Origin: Pseudeuparius sepicola
Taxonomy: Eukaryota > Arthropoda > Insecta > Coleoptera > Anthribidae
Reading direction: 5' to 3'
DNA length: 64,000 bases
Assembly (NCBI GenBank): GCA_963920635.1
Contig: OY987301.1
Coordinates: forward strand, 17,960,501-18,024,500
Part shown: positions 1 through 13,620 of the stretch, piece by piece
Layout: the number at the start of each line of letters is the position of its first letter
How positions within the stretch are numbered: position 1 is the stretch's first letter
Notes under the pieces: model-generated
What the model was told of the DNA's origin: nothing
What the model saw: only the letters and a program-made list of their open reading frames with translations
Databases searched by the model: none
Translations under genes and position numbers: made by a program

Positions 1-2100
<2,100 letters not shown>

Positions 2101-4035
2101 AATACAGGAAGAACATTCGGTCATTCCAAAATAAACATAGACAAAGATTTATTAAGAGCCGCGCGTGACTTCACAGTAGTGTGCGAATATTTTGCTATTA
2201 ATTGGGTATACACCTAGAAAGAATATTTCTTATATTCTCAGACAAATAATAAACACAGACTAACCTAATGGTTGCATTGTAATCAGCCAACATAAAAAAT
2301 GCCCACTCAAAACAAAAACAACAAATTTGACACTTAAGCCTGCATCATATAATAAGCAGAGGTTACGTTTCCTATGCCACAAATCCAACACTTTACTCTT
2401 CCCATCGTTCTTAAAACTACACTAATTCACTAATTACTAACTAACTAACTATTTGTCCAATAACAAAATCTCCTCAAAAAAAAACAAGAATAACGCAAAA
2501 GTAAACATTCGAACACATCAACACAAACCGGCGAAATCTCAACGAACTCTGGATCAGCTGTTGGGGCATAATAAAGCAAGTGCGCATCGAACACAAAGAG
2601 CTCGTGCAACGTTGCCACGTTAGCCAGAATAAGCAATTTATTAAGGATATTATTTATAGACCAATTAGAATCAGTAAATTCACAAAATAAGTAAAATTTA
2701 TTGTTACAAGATAACTGTCAAAATTTTTACTATATGTAAATTGTAGATATCAACTAATTGTTCCAAACTGATGTTTTTTAACGTTGGTTATACATTTATT
2801 TCGTAAGTACAAGATAAATTTATGAAGAAGTTTTGCAATAGTGCAATCATTGCATTGTTTTGGTTTGGATTTCTGTTACTAACTTAGACAAAATGTTAGT
2901 AAACATTTTTATCTTGGCAGGGTCTGTATTGTATTGAATTATTAGTCTATTTTATTATTTGTCTGAGTCTTATATTTGTTGTCTATTGTATTCCCATTTA
3001 TTTAACAAGGACCATAGAATATGCCATTCTTTATAAGAGATAAAGGTAAAACGGTGAAGTTTACTAAATACCCCTCCTTTACCCCTTCCTTAAAATTAAT
3101 ATTTTTATCAAGCATAGCTGTTGCCCCTAACCAATTAGAAGCCCATATTCATAACCATCATTCTTCTGGATTATTTTTAGTTATCCTTGAGGCGTTAATA
3201 GAAACTTAAAAATCCCCTCTTGTTGAGCCTGTCAGTACCTCAACTATAAAACCATTAAGCTCTCTACGTTTTTCCTTTAAGAAAAAAGAGTTGGTCGTCA
3301 TTTATGAACAGCGCGAAGCCCAACAGACTGTGACTCTCGTGCCAATCGGGTGTCCAGGAAAAATAAATTTATAAAATTTTTCCCAGTTTCCCTATTTCTT
3401 AAAAAAGTGGGTTGACCATCAACAACGTGATATAATCATAAATCAGCGTAGTTGACAACGCTGGCAATCAGCAGGTCACTCTACCTCTCCTCCCTCACCG
3501 GTCGCAGATACCACTGGACTCTCCCAGCCAGTCATTATTCAAGAGTAAATCAAAATCAGTTGAATGGAATTTAATAGTTTGCGTTTGCATGTTGTAAGAA
3601 CTTTGAAGATCATTCTTTTTCATGCCACAAATAATGTTCGCCACTTGCTTGTCATGGCATGTTTGGGGATAGTTTTTAATGCCTAAGCAGCTACGTTGGA
3701 ATATCAAAGGGGGCGTTGAAGGTTCTAGGCTTCTTAACCTAGATTATAGTAATTTACGTAACAAGTTTGGAAAGCAGATCGAGTGGACGGATTCCTCACC
3801 TGGGTTTCGTCCTGGAAGTCTGTGACTCTGTTTTTTATATACTTGGCAATAAAAATAGGAACAGGAATTTTATCTAAGTCACTCACCACTTTTAGATACC
3901 CACTCTCGCATCTTGGTTAATAAGCATTAACAATAACAGTAACAATTATTGACTTTTGCATATATTTGAAAAGCATTAATATGTAAAACACGTAACTAAA
4001 AAAAACCCTTACCTCTCAATCTAACAAATACCGCG
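2101..4035. other. Gene-free AT-rich stretch
   Basis: I see no recognisable gene or bounded mobile element here. Composition is AT-rich with scattered short ORFs whose translations resemble nothing known. A moderately GC-richer patch lies at about 3290-3500. Confidence 0.5.
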
Positions 4036-4345
4036 CGTGTGGAAACGAGAGGGTAATTTATTAAAACGCCAAAAGTTGGGCGAAGGGATGGAGGGCGAAC
4101 TCCCGGCGACTCGCCGTACACTTCCCTCCCCCCGGGAAACATGACCGCCAACTTCCCGCCGCCAAAAGCCAAACACGGCGCAATAATAGTTGCCAACTCC
4201 GCAGCTCCGGAGTTCGGAATTAGTTTAACTGGAGTTTTGCGCGACGGTATATTTGCGTCCCGATTGCCCGGGCAAAGTTTAATGACGACGGGAACAAACG
4301 GGATTCTTTTTTCCGCAGTTCGGTATCGCGCCGCCGCCGTTTAAA
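4036..4345. repeat. Duplicated GC-rich non-coding block, family 1, copy a
   Basis: This block is shared in order with 5870-6090 and 6950-7230. Landmarks common to the copies are GTAATTTATTAAAACG at the left, then CCGCCAACTTCCCGCCGCC, then GCAATAATAGTTGCCAACT, then GGAGTTCGGAATTAGTTTAA and a GTCCCGATTG near the right end. Indels and substitutions break any shared reading frame. It has no terminal inverted repeats, so it looks like an old local duplication rather than a DNA transposon. Function is unknown; regulatory DNA is one possibility. Confidence 0.7.
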
Positions 4346-4970
4346 GGGAAAGTTTTGCATACTTGTTTGCTGAAGTTTCTAACGTTTTCATGCGCTTAAA
4401 TCTTCACACAATTCAAACTTCGTGAAATACAAACTAATTTATTATCGTGTTCGAATGCGTTCATTGCTATTCTACCAATAAACAAGATCTATACAATACA
4501 CCATGAACGAGGAATCATCTGTGGTCTATAACTTACGTAGTATAATCCCCTCCTACTCCCACCCAACCGGTACTCCTCCCACGAGCTAATGGCTGGCTGC
4601 GCGAGTCCAATAGCGTGCGCGACCGGCGAGGGGAGGGGGAGGTAGCATAACCTGCCGACTGCCAGCGTTGCCAACTATACCGATTTATGTATATAATATT
4701 TTATACTCAATATACCGTATTTTAAGGAAGAGGGAAACCACAATAGAAACTGCAAATTATCAAAAATATGTAGTCCAGGAAACAAAACATTAAAGTTACA
4801 AGGTTGAATGAATATTTTGGAGAAATGGAAAACTAGAACGTTTTCTATTTCGAACAACCCGCTTGAGAAGTACGGTTACGGACTAACTCGAGAACGCTCA
4901 GTGCTACGAAGCTCAGGATTAGTTTAACCGTTTAGCGAAAACCATTACTACTCTGGGATGTTATAAGAAT
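4346..4970. other. Non-coding, partly GC-rich
   Basis: A GC-richer patch at about 4540-4670 lies in AT-rich DNA. No gene was recognised. Confidence 0.4.
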
Positions 4971-4974
4971 ATAC

Positions 4975-5356
4975 AGGGTGATTCTTATTATATAAGCATG
5001 AACTTGGGAAAGTGTAGCTTTTGGCAAGTATAATAATGGAAAAAATGTATAAAAGTTTATTAGTTTCCGAAATATAACTTTCAACTTAACTTTTTTTTGG
5101 GGTCACATAAAGACCATGGTTTGAGTAACTGAAGGTAACACGGAAGAAGAATTGCTAAACCGCATACATGCTGCCTCTGATGAGACAATCTTACAAAAGT
5201 CTAATACTTTGTAATTTACGTTTTTTTACTTATTTTTTCTTAACATCCCTGTATATTTCGGAAAATAAAAACCTTTTAGTACGTACATTTTTCTCATTAT
5301 TAGTCATTACTTGCCAAAAGCTAAAAGTTTATGTGTATGTGTTCCTATATGGGTAA
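4975..5356. mobile_element. Internally deleted inverted-repeat transposon with a transposase-like remnant
   Basis: The left end is ATATACAGGGTGATTC. Left-arm sequence AGCTTTTGGCAAGTA is mirrored on the right by TACTTGCCAAAAGCT, giving an inverted-repeat body. Between the arms, about 5140-5205 reads in one frame as TEEELLNRIHAASDETILQ. This resembles the C-terminal helix region found in transposase-like proteins of insect elements with such ends. The rest of any transposase is missing, so the copy is non-autonomous and decayed. Exact ends and target duplication are uncertain. Confidence 0.55.
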
Positions 5357-5869
5357 CTACAATAATTGGTAGTGAGGCGACGAGACGCTTGAGATACTTT
5401 TATAATGTGGATAAAAAAGACATTGTTTATACCAAAGCAAAAGCAGGCGGTCCAGTTGATGCCACGCCTCCCATTTAAAGTCGAATCCAAAACAAACTCG
5501 AGAGCGATCCTATACTATTTTTTTAGAAGATACAGTGGGTTACGATTTCTGTAAGTTGTAATATTTAGACATATCAAGTTGAAGTTTGTTAAGTTTTTAA
5601 AAGCAACACAATTTTTATGCATCGGTCGGTAAATCATACTTTATGAGGAAGTTCTGAAGACGGTAAGTACGGCTTTATGGCCCGCGGGCACTCAGGTATA
5701 TTAAAGCTAGCTAGTCTCGTTGCCTGACAGCTACAACAGCGTACAATGCGTCTATATTATATCGTAATCAATTGGTTCAAAATCATTCTCATATTCATGA
5801 AAAACAGCTTAACTAAACTAGAGTCCAAGCGAAACTCCAGAATCAAATACACCTTAAAGCCAGGGGAGG
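5357..5869. other. Gene-free AT-rich stretch
   Basis: No gene, RNA or bounded repeat was recognised between the decayed transposon and family 1 copy b. Confidence 0.4.
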
Positions 5870-6090
5870 ACAGAGAGAGGATGGGGAATACAGGGAGTAA
5901 TTTATTAAAACGATCGAAGTTGCGCGGCCACATTTGTACTTCCTCATACACGGCCACCGCCACCTAACTTTCTGCCGCCAAACACCGCACAATAATAGTA
6001 GCAAATTCGACTGCCGGAGTTCGAATTAGTTTAACCAGAGTTTGTAGCACCGGTACAATGGATCTGTCTCGATTAACCGATTAAAAAGTT
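5870..6090. repeat. Duplicated GC-rich non-coding block, family 1, copy b
   Basis: This is the most diverged family 1 copy. It keeps GAGTAATTTATTAAAACG, the CCGCC-rich centre, GCACAATAATAGTAGCAAAT and GGAGTTCGAATTAGTTTAAC in the same order as copies a and c, then fades into CTCGATTAACC. Loss of GC and several deletions suggest neutral decay compared with the other two. Confidence 0.65.
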
Positions 6091-6255
6091 GGCCGTTGGT
6101 AGGAACGATTAACACACTTTTTTGAGACAAGTTTTACAAGAACACTTTAGTTCTCAAGATACTGCATTCGCTTAGCAGCAAACTCACCGAATATACTGTA
6201 CTTGAGACTTTTGTGGTCGACCAAACTTCGTAGAAACTTAGAGATGTAAAACATG

Positions 6256-6410
6256 AGATTGAAAGATTAAAAACAGGGTGGAAGTTTAAGGAGTTAGCAA
6301 AAATTTGAATGGGAATTTCAATGCGAAACTTTCTAGAGCCGCTTCGAACTATAAGTTTCATCATTAATCATGGATACATATAGAAATTGTTGGCAGAGAT
6401 ATTCACGAAA
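6256..6410. repeat. Duplicated block containing CATTAA(..)ATAGAAATTGT, copy 1 of 3
   Basis: Weakly but collinearly similar to 10785-10940 and 13055-13190. All three have a run of GAAACTTT/GAAGTT-rich DNA followed about 30-50 bp later by a CATTAA...ATAGAAATT core. This copy is the most diverged and lies between family 1 copies b and c. Confidence 0.4.
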
Positions 6411-6949
6411 AATGCTCTTCTTAAATTTTCTTTATTTCGACCTAACGAAATATTCTTAAATTAGCTTATAGCACAGAAATCGTAGCCTAGGCGGCGACAG
6501 AAGGCAGAAGTATGGGGCAGGTAACAGAGCTATATATGCAAATCGAGTTTTGTCCGACTTCTCCACAATACGATTCTGCGCGTCGATGCAGAAACGTAGT
6601 TCACTCTTTCAGGCTGCTAGGTGACGACTAATCTGTAGAGTTGTTTCCGATTTGAGAATGGCGTACGGTGTGGGAATGTGGGAAGACTGAGAGTTTGATT
6701 TGTATCAATGGGGAAACGATGCACAATCCGCCAACAAGGATATGATCGCCGCGCCATCTTTAGAGAATAACAGTAATCTGCAATCGGGTTTACGCTTGCG
6801 CACATGTAAAGAGGCCTACTTTTTCTGTTGTCTGTGATTATAGTAAAAAATATCTACGACCCATCCAACGTTGACGTAATCGCTTTAAAAATCACTTAAA
6901 TTATGTTACGGCGCTTTCATTTAGTAACTTCCGGCCACACAGCCCGAAC
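6411..6949. other. Non-coding; 50-bp stretch related to 17865-17915
   Basis: Around 6690-6745 the sequence TGTATCAATGGGGAAA followed by GATGCACAATCCGCCAACAA is closely matched at 17865-17915. That is one more member of the dispersed local duplications in this region. No gene was recognised. Confidence 0.4.
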
Positions 6950-7230
6950 CCCGTTCCAATAAACTGGGTGGGGGCAGTAATTTATGGAAACCGCCGAAGT
7001 TACGCGGGAGGGGGATGGGGCGCGAACTCCCTGCGACTCTCCATATTATATTCCCGCCCGGAGAGCACGGCCGCCAACTTCCCGCCGCCGAAAACCAAAC
7101 ACCGCGCAATAATAGTTGCCAACTCCCAACTTCGCCGGTCCGGAGTTCGGCACTAGTTTAAGCGGAGTTTTCGCGTCTGTGTATTTGCGTCCCGATTGCG
7201 CGACTAAAGTTTTAATGCTCGAGGATGCGA
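6950..7230. repeat. Duplicated GC-rich non-coding block, family 1, copy c
   Basis: Closest to copy a at 4036-4345. It shares GCCGCCAACTTCCCGCCGCC, GCGCAATAATAGTTGCCAAC, CCGGAGTTCGG and TATTTGCGTCCCGATTGC, with the same spacing to within a few tens of bases. Short ORFs on both strands here are products of base composition: they are not conserved between copies. Confidence 0.7.
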
Positions 7231-7831
7231 TGATTATTTTCCGTGGAGTTTAGAATATTATTCGCCGTACCATCAATGTTGGGATCTACGTCACCATGTT
7301 CTGTACCCATATTTCCACTCTTACACGTGCAATGACATCACCACACATTATAAAGCTCGAAGAGCACTCATTAGTAGTAAAAAAGTTTGTAGCATTCATG
7401 TTGAAGTTCGTTTTTTTGCAATATTTAGCACTAGATTTTAATTTTGGGGTAGTTATTTTCCTAACAAGTGCGGAAAGTGGCACTTATACACACGCAGTTA
7501 ACCCAAGTGCGAAGTATATAACATATCGACTACTATTGATGTATTTAGTCAAATAAATTCAAGATTATCGTGTAATGCCTCGCTAACATTTTTTTTTTTC
7601 ATTTTAAAGCCCATGCTTATTTTTGTAGGGAGTCGGATTTTTTCCTCAAAATTTAAAATTTAGAAATAAAACACTAAATTTGCAAAAAAAAGAAGTCCAA
7701 CATGGAAGATGCTAGTCACTTCTTAATAAGGATCCAAAATATGAATTATCACAGGAACAATTTCTCTATTATTTAATGTGAGATGTTACTTCACGGCATA
7801 GAAACTAACTTGGACTCTTCAAACTTCGAGC
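7231..7831. other. Gene-free AT-rich stretch
   Basis: The ORF at 7296-7556 (86 codons, plus) has a low-complexity hydrophobic translation resembling nothing known and an overlapping ORF on the other strand. It is not called a gene. Confidence 0.4.
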
Positions 7832-8559
7832 ATACACAGGGTGAGTCACATTTAAAGGCAGAGCCGAAAAGAAAAGGTAGAACTGGGTAAAATAAGCACA
7901 TATGCTTAATAAACATTAGCTCAAAAACGCTTGGTTCTCCATATACAGCGTGTTGAAAATTTTCAAAAAATAACATATTTTTGACATTTTTTTCTAGCCC
8001 GTCTAAGAATTTCAATCAAATTTGGTACACATTATGCATCGGTAGGTTGCCATTTTGTGCAATAATTTGGCCCCATTCAGATGACCAGCGGCGTAGATAC
8101 AAATAATTACTCCAAATAGGTAATTGTAAAACAAAGTAATACGGTCCTGTGCAAAACCAAAAAATTTGCCTTTTTTGGATAGCCTATTCAATTTGGAACA
8201 AAAAGCGCCTCTTGGAATTTTTTTATTTCTGGTACAGTTTCTTCGTAATTTCGAATTTTTTTAAACTAGTGCCAAGGTTATACTGGCATTTAAAATAAAA
8301 TTATTTGTATCTACGCCGCTGCTCATCTGAACAGGGCCAAATTATTGCACAAAATGACAACCAATAATATGTATCAAATTTTGTTGTAATTCCTAAACGG
8401 GCTCGAAAAAAAATAAAAAATATATGTTAAAAGTTTCAACACGCGGTATATGGAGAATCAAGCGTTTTTGAGCTAATGTTTATTAAGCATATGTGCTTAT
8501 TTTAGCGAATTCTACCTTGTGTTTTCGGCTCTGCCCTTAAATGTGACTCACCCTGTATA
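7832..8559. mobile_element. Foldback (long inverted repeat) transposon, about 730 bp
   Basis: Left end ATACACAGGGTGAGTCAC and right end GTGACTCACCCTGTATAT are reverse complements, and the inverted match continues inward for about 270 bp per arm. Both arms carry AAGCACATATGCTTAATAAA and GCGGCGTAGATACAAATAAT. A loop of roughly 180 bp lies between them (about 8105-8290). An internal CATATACAGCGTGTTGAAA in each arm suggests one element formed inside another. There is no coding capacity. The TA at each border may be the target duplication. Confidence 0.85.
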
Positions 8560-10784
8560 TAGTTTCTTTTTTATTTCTTATCAGAATATCGCCATATCTG
8601 CTAGAACTTAATATGCATACCTTGAAAACAAATTAAACTACCTAGCTATTCAAAAACGGTCTGTTTTTGCGACCAATGTTTATGAACATTATATTTGAAA
8701 ATTAACAGGTAATAAAAAAGAAATTTCTGCTTATCATGTAAATATTATTTTAAATTTTATCATAAATTCCCAATTGTAATGGACGTAATGTTTTTCAATT
8801 ATTAGTCTAATAGGAACTTTAGCAAGACTTCTGGAAATAATTCTCACTCGCAATAATCCAAAATCATCTCAGAAGCAACCACATGCTTGGGCGTGGGAGG
8901 TGTGACTATTGTTTCGGATTCATTGCAGTTTTTAGCCAATAGTGCTAGTATAGCGTTTACTCGAGTACTACGGAGAATTCTAGGAAATCCAAATAATTCA
9001 AGTTAGTTAGGGATAACTAGTAAATCTGTTATCAAGTAGCAATAACATTTTGCTCAGCGCTCTTGGCATTCACCGGTGGTTTTCTGTAGACATTTTTCGC
9101 GCGCTATAGCACTTAATTGAGTCAAGAAGTCAAACTGAAGAAACACACGCCACAGGTAGTTGTCTCAACTACTATCAACTACTAACATTCGCCACGTGAA
9201 GAAAAGAAAATGCAAATTAGGCATGAAAAGGGATTACCTCATTTCCAAGTTTGGTAAAATCTCATCTATATCATATATATAATCATATATTATTTATTTC
9301 CGCACTTATCATAAACATATGGGAAAGTAAACCTTTTAAACTCGACTATTGTAGGGTGGCTTTATGGCCAACATAAAAACCGTCCAAATTGCCATTGACG
9401 CGAGTCGCGTGTTGACCAAACCCAACGGCGGCGTAATGAAACTCCGCCATAAGTGGGACGAAGCCATTAAACCTACTTCGGTCGCCTCTATCTCGGAAGT
9501 TAATCGATCAATAGGAGTTCGGAACGGAACACTAAATCGACGCCCCGTTTAATTCAACCAAACTCTCGTTATTAGCAAAACTGATGGGCGGAATAATGAT
9601 GAGACAAACTTTTTAATTAAATCTCCGGCAACTCGACGAGAAAAAAATGGTAGGGAAATTCTGATGTACCCGCGCTTATTTGCAGAGGTCTTGTATAGTC
9701 GATCCCATTTTATTTTTCTTTATTGTTTCCGGTCGACTTTTCACAAATTGGAGATAATTTATAAAACTGCATCAGAAAAAATCACTTGAATGGGAGCAAA
9801 ATTAAAATCTTGGTGTTTGTGTCTTCAGTTTTATTGTTATCTTTTTTCATTAAAAAAATCGTTCTTCCCTTATGACCAGTTATAGAGAAACACTTAAAAA
9901 ACCGAGGAACCGGAAGTAAAAGTATGCTATAGCATACTTTTTAATATACCCAGTCCTTCCCATCTATTTTTTCTGACAAATTTTGACCAGGTACATGTAG
10001 GGAAACTTAAACTTTATTTCTCGGTTGAAACGAAAGGTTATCTTTAATGTGACAAAATACCAAATGTCCTTGCCACCTACAATAACCTGAAAAAAGGACA
10101 TTCTTAAATTATTCCACTAAATCAGTTTTGCCATAAAATGTTGGGGCATGAAATCTCTAGTGCAACCTGTCACTGACACCTTTGCACATTCAACTTGAAG
10201 TATAAGAGTTTATAATACATTCTCCGATATTCTAAAGTACATATGTTTTACAAAAACAAAACGAATACATATCTAATTGAAATTTATGCAGAACGATAGA
10301 ACAGCGTTATAGCTATATTAGGTATCTACTGCTGACGTAAACATTCATTATCGACCAATATTTTTCGTGCGTCACATTTTTACGTCTTTACTGACCTTTC
10401 CCAATTTCTAGGGGACAACGTCCGTATTTGTTTATTTATTTTATTCAGTTTCAAATTTAATATGTACATTAATGGTTGGTTGAGTTGCTTTCGATAAAAA
10501 TACCAATAATAATAATACCTGAGATCTGGGAAGAAAGGAATAATCAAATTAGGTTCTGGTTTTTGGTCTCAGATATTTGACAATCCTATTTTATAGATCA
10601 TAATCAAACCAAAGTATCCTGTAAAATTAAGGGAGCCTTTGAAACAATCGAAACATTGTTGTATTGTTAAAAAACCCTTTAACTTTAACGGATTATAGAA
10701 AGCTCACTAAATAAACCAACCATTAAAGTTTAAATTTTTAAATTCCACGAACACAAGAAACCCATCCGGTTGCAAACAGCAACT
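8560..10784. other. Gene-free stretch with one GC-rich island at 9350-9560
   Basis: AT-rich DNA with one GC-richer patch at about 9350-9560. A 62-codon plus ORF there (9364-9552) has no recognisable domain. No mobile element with clear ends was found. Confidence 0.4.
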
Positions 10785-10940
10785 CAGCGGTGGGGAGTTT
10801 GAGAACTTCGAAAAAGTTATATGCGAAGTTCTAATGCAAAACTTTCGGGAAGTGCCGCGAACGAACTTCTCTCATTAAATATAGAAATTGTCCGTCAGAT
10901 AATCAATATCTCGATAAAGAGGAGTGGCAAGCAGCTTCCT
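10785..10940. repeat. Duplicated block containing CATTAA(..)ATAGAAATTGT, copy 2 of 3
   Basis: Contains GGGAGTTTGAGAACTTCG, then AACTTCTCTCATTAAATATA and GAAATTGTCCG, and a following AGGAGTGGCAAGCAGC. The order matches 13055-13190, where CTCTCCTCATTAAGTATAG and TTAGGAGTGG recur. It is non-coding. Confidence 0.5.
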
Positions 10941-11925
10941 AGCACAGATAATAATTAATACACTTATAATAATATTTTAAACGTTAATTTGTGATAAATC
11001 CGTTCTAAATAATATACGTAAAGCAATTTTAGTAACTATAGTTTATCTCGAAAGTACTTAGCAATTATTATGATTATCCACTTTTACTTACATTTTTTTT
11101 TTACATTAATTACATGTTCATTACTTACTATAATATCTTGACCACTTTCTATAATTTCTATTTTTTTAATTTCAACTTTGCTATCAGTTTTAAATCAGCG
11201 TAGCCTTCATTACGGAATTTATTTCGACTATCGCCTAACTAAATAAGGTTCTACAAATAACGAATCTAAACCTTAGAAGATGCAAACAGTTCTTAATTTT
11301 TATACTATGTATAACGCTGTATACGACATGTATAAGACTTGCATGGTTTATTTTGGAATTATGTTGTCAGGGTATAAAGTGTAAATAAACCATTTGTTTT
11401 GGAGACACCCTGTAAAAGTTTATTAATTGTGCAATTTGACCCGGATTTTTTTTTTAATTGTCGAACTTTATAAACTGCATTTTTTGAGCAATGACCTCTT
11501 TCATAGAAAATCCAAGGCCTACTATGGCAGTTTTTAGGAGCAAAATTTTAATAAATCACAGCGATTTTTTGGAACAAATCTGTACACGCCACTGGATTCA
11601 GCACCCCTTAAAACGAGCCTGTACCAAATTAAAAAAAATCAAATTTAAAAATAAATTTTTAAGGAATTTAGTAGCTTTTTAATGGAATTTCATTTTTTTG
11701 TTTTATTTTGTTCTGTAGAAGCACAAGATTAATATTAATAACACCAAGTTGTTAGAGTTTAATTTTAATTGTTTTTTTTTTCATGGCTAACTACTAATTT
11801 TTAGAAATAAATAAGTAGGTACATAATGTGCATTATACATTTTTCTACAAAGTCAATATTATTTGAAATTTGTTAGTAAAAGAAAAGTTCCTAAACTCAA
11901 AATTGTCAAGAACTATAGAAACTAT
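10941..11925. other. Gene-free AT-rich stretch with a transposon-like fragment
   Basis: Around 11360-11480, GGAGACACCCTGTAAAAG is an ACACCCTGTA-type end. The following 250 bp (ACGCCACTGGATTCAGCACC, CAAGGCCTACTATGGCAG) resemble interiors of the same transposon class; compare TACGCCCCTGGATTGCGCAT and CAAGGCCTACTAAAACAT in the element at 49463-50237. This is probably a relic, but its ends could not be placed. Confidence 0.4.
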
Positions 11926-12310
11926 TCACTGGATAAGCAATTACTCCATGAAAGAAATTGCCTGTTGGTTTAGTTGGAAATGGAGTTAAATACTTTTTTT
12001 TTGTAATTTATATAGAAAACAGAATTTCCTTATAAAAGAGCGTTCAATATGAAAATGCCTGTATCGAAATCCCCAATAACATTACAAGGTTTAATTCCTG
12101 CCGGACTGGACTCGGTGCTGAAGTTTTTCCCGCAACTAAACTTGTTGGAAAAGTGTAACTTTATATATTTTATGTGGAAAGTTAGCCGCGGCAACTCCCG
12201 AAAATTTAACCCGCAACTTTCCGATGACTTCGGCGCGCTCAAAACTTTTCTTCGCCCGTCATGTCTCCCTTTTTCTATCTGCCCGCCTCTGTTTCATTCC
12301 GGGGGTTGCC
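11926..12310. repeat. Duplicated GC-rich block, family 2, copy a
   Basis: The left flank (TGTTGGTTTAGTTGGAAA, GGAGTTAAATACTT) and the GC-rich core (CGCGGCAACTCCCGAAAATT, CGCAACTTTCCGATGACTTC, GCGCTCAAAACTTTTCT, CCCTTTTTCTATCTGCCCGC) recur collinearly at 13185-13545. The core also recurs at 15586-15880. A short downstream partner (12655-12715, GTTTATTGGCTGTAATATAT) matches 13560-13615, so copy a has acquired about 340 bp between core and partner. Shared frames stay open on both strands, but the base changes are mostly non-synonymous. Confidence 0.75.
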
Positions 12311-13054
12311 GGAGTTGCGTCGAAAATAATTGGCTCCTATAACTTGAATACCGGGACCTGAGAGGCAAGCGGGTCCTATGCTACTAATGCTTTGCCGAAT
12401 GGGGGCAACTAAATAAGAGCAACCATTAGGTTTCGATAGGCGGGCGCACGAGCTAGCCACGCGTCATCAGTTTCGGCTGCAATAGATAAATGTGGCCGCA
12501 TCTTGTTTAGTACTAACTATGGTACAACGAACGTTAAAGTATGCAATTTTGCAACGCCGTGCGAAGTAGAATGATCAAGCCAACCAATAGAACTATGTAA
12601 CGTCATCCCATTCCACACATTCCTGCAGATGGTCGGGTTATCGGGACCAAGCAGTACAATGAATGTTTATTGGCTGTAATATATCGCCTTTACTTGGAAG
12701 TTTGTCGAGAAAGTTTTAGTTTAACCTAAACTAGAAGAGCTCTTTATCCAAGATTATTGCTAATTGAGAAATTCAAAGTATAACGCTATTTATTGGCTTC
12801 AATTTGTCTGCATAACTTTTGGCGCATCGAAAATAAACGTCTAATTAAAGCAGCTTTATATATTCCTATTTACAGATACATGCTTTGTACTTGGGATCTC
12901 ACCACTACTCTCACTTTCTTCTTAAAATAACTATTTAGGTATTTCTTTACAGTATTTAATTACCTTGTAATTATTACTAGAGAAGTTGCAAACGCTTGTA
13001 GATGAAAAATATTACATAAAACTTGTGAAAATTCGATGAGATCTCGGATGAGAT
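12311..13054. other. Non-coding, includes the downstream partner of family 2 copy a
   Basis: A moderately GC-rich segment unique to copy a (12311-12640) is followed by the shared TGTTTATTGGCTG piece at 12655-12715 and by AT-rich DNA. No gene was recognised. Confidence 0.4.
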
Positions 13055-13190
13055 AGAACAGAGAACTTTGGCAGGAAGTTTGAAGGGCACTTCCTACGAA
13101 AAAGTTGAATTTGCCGTGAACTAACTCTCCTCATTAAGTATAGAAATTATTCATTACCCGATGTAGGAAGTTAGGAGTGGTTCATTTCCT
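13055..13190. repeat. Duplicated block containing CATTAA(..)ATAGAAATT, copy 3 of 3
   Basis: Lies directly left of family 2 copy b. It keeps CTCTCCTCATTAAGTATAG, AAATTATTCATTACCC and TTAGGAGTGG. Its adjacency to the family 2 flank indicates that duplication units here were larger than the GC-rich cores alone. Confidence 0.45.
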
Positions 13191-13620
13191 GTTAGTTTAG
13201 TTGAAACGTTTATAAATGGAGTTAAATACTTAATGTTGCATGGAATTTTATATCTATAAATAGAACAGACAACGCAAAAGGTTAGTTCTTCCCTGTCCAA
13301 AAATTGAACGTAAAAATGCCTATCGAAATCCCCAATAATCTTATAAGTTTTGAATTCCTGCCGGACACTGCAGTGAAGTGCAACTTTACATACCTTTCGA
13401 GGGAAGTTAATCGCGGCAACTCCCGAAAATTTAACCCGCAACTTTCCGATGACTTCGGGACTTTCGTCGGCGCGCTCAAAACTTTTCTCCACCCGTCACG
13501 TTTCCCTTTTTCTATTTGCCCGCCCCTGTTTTATTGATGGAGATGCTCCGAAAAAAATCTACAATGAGTGGCTGTTTATTGGCTGGGATTTATCGCGTTT
13601 ACTTAGAGTTTTCAAGACGG
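13185..13620. repeat. Duplicated GC-rich block, family 2, copy b
   Basis: The most complete family 2 unit. It has the left flank with GTTAGTTTAGTTGAAACG, the core 13301-13540, and the right partner AGTGGCTGTTTATTGGCTG without the interruption seen in copy a. The core is very close to copy a; for example CGGCAACTCCCGAAAATTTA and ACCCGCAACTTTCCGATGAC are identical. Confidence 0.75.

Noticed and set aside
9364..9552. 62-codon plus ORF in a GC-richer island
   Set aside because: No domain, no splice signals or neighbours supporting a gene, and similar GC islands elsewhere in the window are non-coding.
12049..12342. Plus-strand ORF whose translation (…GNSRKFNPQLSDDFG…) recurs in the copy at 13304-13537 and, weakly, at 15704-15916
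   Set aside because: The frame follows a duplicated GC-rich block. Changes between copies are mainly amino-acid altering, a minus-strand ORF is equally preserved, and start codons are not shared. Treated as conserved DNA, not protein.
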